Source: CAYVFC01 sp964450715 (lineage in GTDB: Bacteria; Myxococcota_A; Polyangia; Polyangiales; JAFGIB01). From it: a stretch of DNA of 63,678 nt. The notes under the pieces were generated by a model that was not told where the DNA came from, made no database searches, and worked only from the letters and a program-made list of their open reading frames with translations. Both the position numbers and the translations under genes were made by a program. The stretch lies in contig CAYVFC010000032.1 in assembly GCA_964450715.1 (NCBI GenBank), positions 1-63,678 of the forward strand, given 5' to 3'. This document shows positions 24,757 through 32,096 of this stretch, in pieces (within the stretch, counting starts at the first letter, position 1; every line of letters starts with the position of its first letter).

Positions 24757-26688
24757 TCAGTCGACGTTGAAGCTGTAGCGGGCGCCCATGCGCGGCGCGG
24801 GAAAGGAGGGGAACCTGATGTGCTTCACCTTGCCAGCGATACACCCCTTGAAGGCAGGGCTTCCGGTATTGACGGATACACCCTGTACCCTCCCCGAGCC
24901 GGCGATGGCCAGGTCCATCTTCACGCTGCCCAGCCGCCCCCCTCGCCGCAGCTCTTGAGATACACAACCGAAGAGCGAATTCAGCTTGCGGTTCATCACC
25001 CCGGCGACATCGCGGCTGGTCAGCTGCCGCTCACCTCCCCCGCCGCTCACGTCGCCGAGATCGACGGCCTGGTTCATGGCCTGCTCGTAGGACATGAAGC
25101 CGCCGGGCGCGGCGCCCCCGCCGCTCGACCGCCTGCCCCTCCCCCTACGGTACTTGAGGATGCCGGCCGTTCCCGTGATCTTCACCTGTCCGGTCTCGAA
25201 CATCGCGGCCAGGTCTGCTTGCTCGGTCTCCTCCTTGCTCAGGGCCTGGCGCGTGATCAGGTAACCCGTACCTACCGTGGCCAGCACGCCCACCGCCGCG
25301 GCCGCGATCAGAAATTTGGTGACGTTAGAGCGCTTTTCCGCCTTGGTGGTCCGCTCCAGCGCCTCCTGGAACTCCTCCTCCGACTTGCGAATCCTGTGCT
25401 GTTCGAGGAACTCGATGAACTCCTCGAATTCGCGTACCTTCTTCCGCTCGCCGGTGTCCATGTTGAGCAGACCGTGGTCGGCGAGCACCTCGCCGCTGAC
25501 GATGAGCTGCACCAGCTCGCGGCCGGAAAAGGGGCCGTGGTCGAGCTTGTCCTTGACGACCATCCAGCGATGCGCGTCCTTGTCCGTGATCTTCTTGAGC
25601 AGGTTGCCCAGGTCGACGTCTGACTGACGGGCCTGCGGCTCGTCCGCCTCTTCAACCTCTCCCTCCGAGCTTGCCTTCGCCGCCTCGTCCGCCGCGGTGG
25701 GCGCGGCGACCGCCGCTACCCCCAGCGGGTCCATAACCACCGGAGAGGGGGCCTTGCGGTCGGATGGCTTGTCCGGCGCGGGCGGCGCCAGCGAGATGGC
25801 GATGTCCACATCGAGCTCCATCTCCACGCCGAACTCGTTCTTCTCGGGCTCCTGGGTGTCGGCTACCAGCGATAGCAACGCGCGAGCCACTTCAGCAGGT
25901 GTTTCGTAACGGTCTTTTGCATCAGACGCCAGGCACTTCATCAAGATGGCGTCTATCTCGGGCGTGGCATCCGGATGGGCCTGCGAGGGAGAGACGAATT
26001 GCTCGATCGGGGACCTGCCCGTCAGCAGTACGTAGAGCAGCGCCCCGATCCCGAAGACATCGCAGCGTTTGTCGACCTCTCCACCCGCCTTGATCTCCGG
26101 CGCCAGATAGGCCTGTTCGCTTTCTTCCAGCTTCGTCCATCTGTCGGACGTTACCAGAGCCAGCCCGATGCCGAAGTCGGCGACCTTGACCCGTCCGGAC
26201 TTGGTGATCCATACCGAGCTCGGACGCAATGCCCCGTGGAAGGTGGTCTCGTGCGCTTTCTCCAGGGCCTTGCAGAGGTGCGCGACCACGTTGTAGGCGC
26301 CGCGCATGGAAACCGTCTCCCCGGACTTCAGCCGCTCCTGCACGAATCCCGCGAGCGTCGAGCCCTCGACCCATTCGCCGGCCACGAAGTGATGGGTGCC
26401 GTAGGTGCCGACGCCAAAGGTGGCGGCGATGTTGCGATGCTTGAACTTGGCGGCGGTCTTTACCGCGGAGCGAACCGCCGCGAACTGCTCCTCGTTCTCG
26501 ACGACGCTGGGCGAGAGCACCCTGAGCGCTATCGACTTGTTGGACTTGCTGTCGCGGGCGAACAGCAGCGTGCCAAAAGAGTCGACCGCGACGCTCCTTT
26601 CGATCCGAATACGCCCACCGACGATGGTTCCGGCCGGAATCGGTTCGGCTGGTGCGTCCTGCTGCGGGGATGCGGTTTCGTCCGGCAT
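24757..26688 (-). CDS. Pseudokinase / GYF-like / transmembrane / TonB-like (AgmX-type) fusion protein
   Basis: A 643-residue protein. Residues about 20-275 are a Ser/Thr protein-kinase fold, but the active site is destroyed. The Gly-rich loop is absent, the VAIK lysine is Arg56 (SIALRVL), and HRDLKPxN reads HGALRPSSV, so the catalytic Asp is Ala153. Only DFG (171-173) and APE remain. A Pro/Ala linker follows, then a GYF-like domain (about 385-445, WMVVKDKLDHGPFSGRELVQLI). A membrane span lies at about 465-490. A C-terminal TonB-like domain (about 545-643) has RKLNSLFGCVSQELRR, GRVQGVSVNTGSPAFKGC and IRFPSF. ATG 26688 is preferred to TTG 26697. Confidence 0.8.
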   Translation of the reverse strand: MPDETASPQQDAPAEPIPAGTIVGGRIRIERSVAVDSFGTLLFARDSKSNKSIALRVLSPSVVENEEQFAAVRSAVKTAAKFKHRNIAATFGVGTYGTHHFVAGEWVEGSTLAGFVQERLKSGETVSMRGAYNVVAHLCKALEKAHETTFHGALRPSSVWITKSGRVKVADFGIGLALVTSDRWTKLEESEQAYLAPEIKAGGEVDKRCDVFGIGALLYVLLTGRSPIEQFVSPSQAHPDATPEIDAILMKCLASDAKDRYETPAEVARALLSLVADTQEPEKNEFGVEMELDVDIAISLAPPAPDKPSDRKAPSPVVMDPLGVAAVAAPTAADEAAKASSEGEVEEADEPQARQSDVDLGNLLKKITDKDAHRWMVVKDKLDHGPFSGRELVQLIVSGEVLADHGLLNMDTGERKKVREFEEFIEFLEQHRIRKSEEEFQEALERTTKAEKRSNVTKFLIAAAAVGVLATVGTGYLITRQALSKEETEQADLAAMFETGQVKITGTAGILKYRRGRGRRSSGGGAAPGGFMSYEQAMNQAVDLGDVSGGGGERQLTSRDVAGVMNRKLNSLFGCVSQELRRGGRLGSVKMDLAIAGSGRVQGVSVNTGSPAFKGCIAGKVKHIRFPSFPAPRMGARYSFNVD

Positions 26689-26770
26689 GGTGACCAAGGA
26701 TATTGGAGCCGGGGGTGCTGCTTCAAGTAATAATGATGGGTCAAGGTTGCGGTGCGCGTCCTACATCATC

Positions 26771-27322
26771 CTACAGGCCGGCTTGACGGATCTCGATGGT
26801 CGTCTGGACCGTGCGCGGGGCTTCTTCCACCGGTCCGGCGAACCGCGAGGCCGTCACCCTCCGATCGATGCATTTTCGCTCTTCTTCGTCCAGGCTCGAG
26901 GAGGAGACCTCGGCTCGCGAAATGGAACCCGTGGCCATCACGGTGGCCCGGACCGATATGTAAATCGTCTTCGGGCCCTCGCTCTGGGAGCGAGTTTTCA
27001 GGCAGGCGGAGGGGTTACCTACCAGCCGTTTAAGCTCGCCTTCCAGGTCTCGCTCCTTTTCCCCTTCCGATTCAGGCATTTTTTGCTCTAACGGCCCCGC
27101 AGCCAGCGCCTTCTGCGCTAGCTCGCGCCGCTTCTCGGCCTGCTCGGCCGTCTCGGCGCGTTTCTGCGCCGCAACCCCGGACCCCGGTGTCTCGTCGCTT
27201 CCCGTCGCCCGGCGGATGACCGGCGTCGGGTTGAGCTGATTCCTTTCGCAACCAAGCCGGTCGCAACCCAGGGAACAGATACATACCACCAACAGTATCA
27301 ACGCGTAGAGCACTCTGTTCAC
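26771..27322 (-). CDS. Lipoprotein with AgmX/TonB-like C-terminal domain
   Basis: A 183-residue lipoprotein. The signal ends in ICSLGC. A Glu/Lys/Ala-rich helical linker occupies about 50-95. The final 85 residues (GNPSACLKTRSQSEGPKTI, YISVRATVMATGSISRAEVSS, CIDRRVTASRFAGPV) have the same strand order as the C-terminal domain of the neighbouring pseudokinase protein, with a matching Cys pair. It would sit in the periplasm anchored by lipid. A strong AAGGGGG precedes the GTG start; the GTG three codons on is an alternative. It is 13 bases from the helicase gene, so it belongs to the same transcript. Confidence 0.75.
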   Translation of the reverse strand: MNRVLYALILLVVCICSLGCDRLGCERNQLNPTPVIRRATGSDETPGSGVAAQKRAETAEQAEKRRELAQKALAAGPLEQKMPESEGEKERDLEGELKRLVGNPSACLKTRSQSEGPKTIYISVRATVMATGSISRAEVSSSSLDEEERKCIDRRVTASRFAGPVEEAPRTVQTTIEIRQAGL

Positions 27323-27335
27323 CCCCCTTCTGCCT

Positions 27336-29141
27336 CTAGCTCACCTTGGCGCGTTCGGGCGCCAGCTGCTTGTCCCGGAGCTCGGTTCCCTCCAGAGCGG
27401 TGATGATATCGTCTAACCGTTCGCCCGGAACGTCGACGAAGGTGTAGCGATCTCGTATGCGGATCTTGCCGATCTCGTTTCGCTTCAGCGAACAGCGCTC
27501 GCGCAGCACCCGCGAGACCTCGCCCACCCTCAGCCCGTCTTTTCTACCGAGGTTCAAGAAGAGCGTGCCGCCGAGATTCTCGGCGTTTCCGTTTCCCTCA
27601 TCCCGCTCGTCGGTCGTCTCGTCGAAACCGGCTTCCTCCACGGTTTTCGGTCCCCTCTCGCGGCGCCGTCTCGGCTGTCCGGCTTCCGCCGGCCGGTGCT
27701 CCTGCCGCCGGCGTTTGCCCTCCGGCATTTCGTTTTCGCTCCGCCCGGAAGCGGGCGCGGGCGCGGGTTTGCGAGAGCGCCGCGCGGCCGCCGCTAGCTC
27801 GTCGGCATCCCCGCCCTGCGCGCCGAAGAAACCTTGAAGCAGGCCATTCACGATCCGCTCCGCTTCCGGGTGCGTGAGCAGGCGGCGAGTCAGGGAGAGA
27901 TCCGTCCCGGTCGGTTCCTTGTCAAAGGCCTGGCTCAGCAGCTCGATGCGGTCGGCTTCCTGGCGGGTCTTGATCTCGCCGCTGCTGGGAAGCGACCGCT
28001 CGATGGGGAAGATCTTGTGCTCCAGGCGCACGTAGTACAGCTCGCCGAGGTCGTGCGGGCTGACCAGAGAGACCGCCGTCCCCGCCTTTCCGGCGCGTCC
28101 GGTCCTGCCCGTACGATGGACGTAACTGGTGGCCGACTCCGGAAAGGTGTAGTTGATGATATGCGTGAGGTGGGAGATGTCGATCCCGCGCGCGGCTACG
28201 TCGGTGGCCACCAGGTAGCGCAGCTTGCCCTGGCGGGTGAGCCCCATTACGCGCTCCCTCTCGCTCTGGGGAAGGTCGCCGTTGAGCCAGTCCGCGTTGA
28301 AGCCCGCCTGTTGAAGCTCGTACGCGACCCGCTCGGTCTCGGCCTTCTGATTGCAGAAGATGAGCGCATTATCTGGATCCTCTACCTCGAGGATCTTGAT
28401 CAGGTCGCCGGTGCGGTTGGTACCGCTGACCATGTACACGTAGTGGGTCACCTCTTCCGGCGAGATCGCGTCGGAAGATAGAGATACGAACTCAGGATCC
28501 TTCATGTGCCTTTCCGCGATCTGACGCATCTGATCGTCCACCGTCGCGGAAAAGCACATCGTCTGGCGTCTTTCCGGGAGTTGCTCGAGGATGGCGTTGA
28601 GCTCCTTGGCGAATCCCATCGACAACATCTCGTCCATCTCGTCCAACACCAGCAGGCGTAGCCCGGATGGATCCATTGTCTTGCGCTTCAGGTGATCGAG
28701 CACCCGCCCGGGCGTTCCGGAAACGATCTGGGCTCCGGCGGCCAGGTCGTCGATCTGCCTGCCCATGGGCGCCCCGCCGTAGACCGAGGTGGTCCGGATA
28801 TCTAGATGTTTGCCCAGCCGTTGCAGCTCCCGGGCCGTCTGCAGGGCCAGCTCGCGCGTCGGCGCCAGTACGATTACCTGCAGGCCCGGCTCGCGCCGAA
28901 CGATCTTCTCGACGATGGGGATGCCGAACGCGGCGGTCTTTCCCGTGCCCGTCCGCGACTGGACGATGATATCCTTGCGATCGACGGCAGTTTGGTAGAC
29001 CGCCTGTTGTACCGCGGTAGGCTTTGTATACCCCATTTCTTCCAGGGCGCGTCGGACGTCATCCGACAGGGACCACGCCTCGAAAGTAAGTTCCTCGGGT
29101 TCGTCTCGCCCCGCTTCCAAAGGGATTTGCTCTGTGTTCAT
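27336..29141 (-). CDS. deaD: DEAD-box RNA helicase with DbpA-type RNA-binding domain (DeaD/CsdA-like)
   Basis: Unwinds RNA using ATP; DeaD-type helicases act in ribosome assembly and cold adaptation. The 601-residue protein has the Q motif, motif I SRTGTGKT, Ia APTRELAL, motif III SAT and motif VI YVHRTGRTGRAG. Motif II reads DEMD (LLVLDEMDEMLSMGF) in place of DEAD. A basic linker (about 455-525, RRRQEHRP and similar) precedes the C-terminal DbpA RNA-binding domain (about 528-590, GTLFLNLGRKDGLRVGEVSRV split here). It follows the upstream membrane-protein gene with no gap (stop and ATG adjacent), so it is co-transcribed with the two-component system. Confidence 0.93.
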   Translation of the reverse strand: MNTEQIPLEAGRDEPEELTFEAWSLSDDVRRALEEMGYTKPTAVQQAVYQTAVDRKDIIVQSRTGTGKTAAFGIPIVEKIVRREPGLQVIVLAPTRELALQTARELQRLGKHLDIRTTSVYGGAPMGRQIDDLAAGAQIVSGTPGRVLDHLKRKTMDPSGLRLLVLDEMDEMLSMGFAKELNAILEQLPERRQTMCFSATVDDQMRQIAERHMKDPEFVSLSSDAISPEEVTHYVYMVSGTNRTGDLIKILEVEDPDNALIFCNQKAETERVAYELQQAGFNADWLNGDLPQSERERVMGLTRQGKLRYLVATDVAARGIDISHLTHIINYTFPESATSYVHRTGRTGRAGKAGTAVSLVSPHDLGELYYVRLEHKIFPIERSLPSSGEIKTRQEADRIELLSQAFDKEPTGTDLSLTRRLLTHPEAERIVNGLLQGFFGAQGGDADELAAAARRSRKPAPAPASGRSENEMPEGKRRRQEHRPAEAGQPRRRRERGPKTVEEAGFDETTDERDEGNGNAENLGGTLFLNLGRKDGLRVGEVSRVLRERCSLKRNEIGKIRIRDRYTFVDVPGERLDDIITALEGTELRDKQLAPERAKVS

Positions 29142-29642
29142 CTAAGGCTCTTCCGGAGGTTGTATGGTTTGGCCGCGGGCGTATCGACCGACCGCGTTGT
29201 CGATCCTCTTGATCAGCTTTCCCTGGCTGCGAAAAAAACGAGCCGATGCCGCCGCCAGATTCGAGCGGAGGGTTTCCAGATCGGTTCGCGCCCGTTCCAG
29301 TACGCCGCAGCCGGTGTCCAGCTCCCGGAACCGTGCGTCCCACCGTTCTAGCCGGTCGGCCCGAGTCTTCGGGTCGCTGCTAATTAGCACGCCTGCCTGC
29401 CCGAGCAAATCTGCCTTGAGCGCCTCGATTTCTCGGGCACAGAACTCCTCGTCGACCTCCGGACCGCCGGGGCCGATGCCGAAAGCCTCGGGGATGATGG
29501 AAAGGGCGCTGGCGGAGACGACAAAGGTCAACAGAAGCCAGTACACGAGGATTCCCAGCCGTCGGCCGATGACGGCCGCGCGGTAGCGCTGGGAGGCCTC
29601 CGCGGGTCGCTGCGGCTCCTTCTGGGGCTGTCGGCTATTCAC
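29142..29642 (-). CDS. Small single-span membrane protein with periplasmic coiled coil
   Basis: A 166-residue protein with no recognised family. A short basic, Gln/Pro-rich cytoplasmic segment is followed by one membrane span (about 27-48, GILVYWLLLTFVVSASALSI). Then comes a 110-residue helical region with heptads and three cysteines (EFCAREIEALKADLL, DTGCGVLERARTDLETL). The start is GTG 29642, which overlaps the response-regulator stop by 8 bases. The gene ends exactly where the helicase ATG begins. The tight coupling suggests it belongs functionally to the two-component operon, perhaps as an accessory sensor part. Confidence 0.65.
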   Translation of the reverse strand: MNSRQPQKEPQRPAEASQRYRAAVIGRRLGILVYWLLLTFVVSASALSIIPEAFGIGPGGPEVDEEFCAREIEALKADLLGQAGVLISSDPKTRADRLERWDARFRELDTGCGVLERARTDLETLRSNLAAASARFFRSQGKLIKRIDNAVGRYARGQTIQPPEEP

Positions 29643-30369
29643 CGGTTCCGCTTCCCGTTCCGGCAGTCGATTCCAGGTTGACGAGCTTGTAGCCGTAGCG
29701 GTGCACGGTGAGGATGTGCCGCGGCTTGTCCCGATCCGGCTCGATCTTCTTGCGCAGCTTGACCACGAAGTTGTCGACCGTACGGTTGTTGGGCGTAGCG
29801 GCGACTCCCCATACCCGGTCGAGGATCTCGTCCCGGGATACCGGCTGTCCGATCCGCTCGCGCAGCAGCTTGAGCAGCTCGACCTCGTAAAACGAGAGTT
29901 GGATCTTCTCCTCACCGCGTTCGAGACAATGGGTGGCCGTGTCCACCAGCACGTCTCCGATGGGAAACCTGGGCGCGGCGGGCATCATTCGCGCGCCGCG
30001 TCGGAGTATGGCCCGGATTCGCGCCACCAACTCGCCCAAGGAAAAGGGCTTGGTGACGTAGTCGTCGGCCCCGGCGTCGAGCCCGCGGATCTTGTCGGCT
30101 TCCTGGCTACGAGCCGTAAGAATGATGATGGGAACCGCGGCATCGACCGTTCTTACCTGTTCGCAGACCATATAGCCATTGATATCCGGCAGCATCAAAT
30201 CCAGGATGATGCAATCGGGATGTTCGGCTAACGCGCGCTGGATCCCTTCCTGCCCATTCTCCGCGTGTAGTACCTGAAATCCCTCGAACTCCAGCGAGTC
30301 GCAGAGACCCATGGCCAGGGCCGGGTCGTCCTCTACGAGCAGTATCTTCTGGGGCGAGGGTGCCTGCAC
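29635..30369 (-). CDS. OmpR/PhoB-family response regulator
   Basis: A DNA-binding transcription regulator activated by phosphorylation. The 244-residue protein has a receiver domain (8-122) with the acidic pocket EDD (13-15), phospho-acceptor Asp57 (IILDLMLPD) and Lys107 (VTKPF). The winged-helix domain (about 140-232) contains LSFYEVELLKLL and RTVDNFVVKLRKKIE. The GTG start follows AGGAGGAAG at good spacing. It is directly downstream of the histidine kinase (14-base gap), its likely partner. The target genes are unknown. Confidence 0.93.
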   Translation of the reverse strand: MQAPSPQKILLVEDDPALAMGLCDSLEFEGFQVLHAENGQEGIQRALAEHPDCIILDLMLPDINGYMVCEQVRTVDAAVPIIILTARSQEADKIRGLDAGADDYVTKPFSLGELVARIRAILRRGARMMPAAPRFPIGDVLVDTATHCLERGEEKIQLSFYEVELLKLLRERIGQPVSRDEILDRVWGVAATPNNRTVDNFVVKLRKKIEPDRDKPRHILTVHRYGYKLVNLESTAGTGSGTGE

Positions 30370-30383
30370 AGCCTATCTTCCTC

Positions 30384-31976
30384 CTAGGCGGTCGCCTTCA
30401 ACGGGTCGGATAGCGTCTGGCCCGCCGGCTCCGAGGAGGAGGCCAGGGGCGATAGCGGTACGGCGAAGGCCACCAGCGCCCCGCCGTCCTGGGCGTTTTC
30501 CGCCCAGGCCCTGCCGTTGTGGTCCTCCGCGATCTGCTTGACCAGGGTCAAGCCGATCCCGGTGCCGCGCGTGTGCGGGTCCTTTCGCGCGCGGTAGAAA
30601 CGCTCGAATACCCGGCGGAAGTCGCGCGGGGGAATCCCCGGACCGTGGTCGCGAATCCGAACTTGCACCTCCTTTTCGATCCGTTCCACCGTGACCTCTA
30701 CCGGCGACGCTTCTCCATATTTTATCGCGTTGTCCAGCAGGTTGATCACGGCCAGTACGATCGCCTGCTCGTCCACGCGGGCCAGCGGTGTATCTCCGAT
30801 ACGTCGCAGCGAGACGCTGGCGCCGTCTCGTTCGAAACGGTAGCGGCAGGTATCGACGGCCCTTTCCGCCAGCTCGTAGAGGTCGCATTCCTGCATCTGG
30901 TAGCGAAACCTGCCCCGGTCGATGATGGCGAGATCGAGCACGTTCTCGATCAGACCGGAAAGGCGCTCCGATTCGCTGCAGATGCTCTCCAGATATCGTT
31001 GCTGCTTCTGCTGATCGCGCACGCGTCCGGTCAGTAGCACCTCGCTGAACATACGGATGACCGAGAGGGGGGTCTTGAGCTCGTGCGAGACGTTGGCGAT
31101 GAACTCGCTCTTGAGCTCGTTGAGCCTTCGTTCCTTGTCGGCCGCGAATACGACGAAGATGGTTCCCAGTAGGATAATGCCCAGCGACAGCCCGATCAGC
31201 GCCGCTTGGTAAACGTTGCTGGTGCGCTCTTTGGAATGCAACAGCGGCGCTTCCCGAGGTGCGACCTGCAGCCGCCAGGCGTACAGGGTGGAGGGAAAGC
31301 GCCGTCCGACCACGTAGTCGCCGGCGCGCGCCAGCGATGGTCCGAATACCAGCTGGTTATCCTCGTTCTCCACGTTGTAGACCTGCTTGCCCGTCTCGCT
31401 CGCGAAAATGTCGGGGAAGACCTTCCGCACCAGGTAGCGCGTATCGTGGTACGCGGCCAGGTAGTAGCGCCGATTGCCGTGATCGACCGTCTTGTAGGAT
31501 ATCAGATGGCTGCGCCGGTCATACTCGCGATGCAGGTGCTTGAGCCGTCCGCGCCGCAACTCCTCCAACTCGAGATCGGGGAGGATCTTGTCCTTGAAGC
31601 GCCGCAGAAACTTCCGCTGCTCGTCCCTTCTCGTCCGCGCGGCGTATCCGAGGATCTTTCGCTCCGAGTCGAGCACGACCACGGCCATCACGCTCGGCGA
31701 TATTCTCTTGGCAATGGGTTTCCACTGCTTGCCCACCCGCCTCGGATGGTCGAGATCGATCCTACTAAAAACGGCGTTGTCCGCGGCGATGATCAACTTC
31801 TCCAGCCTGTCGACCCGGTCTTCCGCCAGTAGCAGTATAGAGTGAGCGATCGATTTCTCCCCCAGGCTCCGCAACTGGTCGGCCGTTCGGTAGCTGTAGT
31901 AGCCGAGCACACCGCTGGCTACAACGATGGCCGGCAAGAGGAACAGATAAACGAACTTGAAGCGCCATCCACTCAT
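30384..31976 (-). CDS. Membrane sensor histidine kinase
   Basis: A 530-residue kinase. Membrane spans at 7-27 and 257-277 enclose a 230-residue periplasmic sensor region with no recognised ligand motif. The dimerisation/phospho-acceptor domain contains NVSHELKTPLSV with His298. The ATP-binding domain has LLDNAIKYG (N box), DHGPGIP (G1), FERFYRA (F box) and GTGIGLTLVKQI (G2), so it is complete. It phosphorylates the adjacent regulator. It is the first gene of a string that runs on through the small membrane protein, helicase and TonB-like lipoprotein. lon lies 120 bases upstream on the same strand. Confidence 0.93.
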   Translation of the reverse strand: MSGWRFKFVYLFLLPAIVVASGVLGYYSYRTADQLRSLGEKSIAHSILLLAEDRVDRLEKLIIAADNAVFSRIDLDHPRRVGKQWKPIAKRISPSVMAVVVLDSERKILGYAARTRRDEQRKFLRRFKDKILPDLELEELRRGRLKHLHREYDRRSHLISYKTVDHGNRRYYLAAYHDTRYLVRKVFPDIFASETGKQVYNVENEDNQLVFGPSLARAGDYVVGRRFPSTLYAWRLQVAPREAPLLHSKERTSNVYQAALIGLSLGIILLGTIFVVFAADKERRLNELKSEFIANVSHELKTPLSVIRMFSEVLLTGRVRDQQKQQRYLESICSESERLSGLIENVLDLAIIDRGRFRYQMQECDLYELAERAVDTCRYRFERDGASVSLRRIGDTPLARVDEQAIVLAVINLLDNAIKYGEASPVEVTVERIEKEVQVRIRDHGPGIPPRDFRRVFERFYRARKDPHTRGTGIGLTLVKQIAEDHNGRAWAENAQDGGALVAFAVPLSPLASSSEPAGQTLSDPLKATA

Positions 31977-32096
31977 GACGGAGATGCGGTAGAGAATGTC
32001 TCGGAAATGCGGACCGAGTGTTTCGGAGCGCGCTCTAGTACATCACCCCGCAGCCGGGCGGTCAATTGCGGCAACCGTTCGGCGGGGGAAGGGCGT

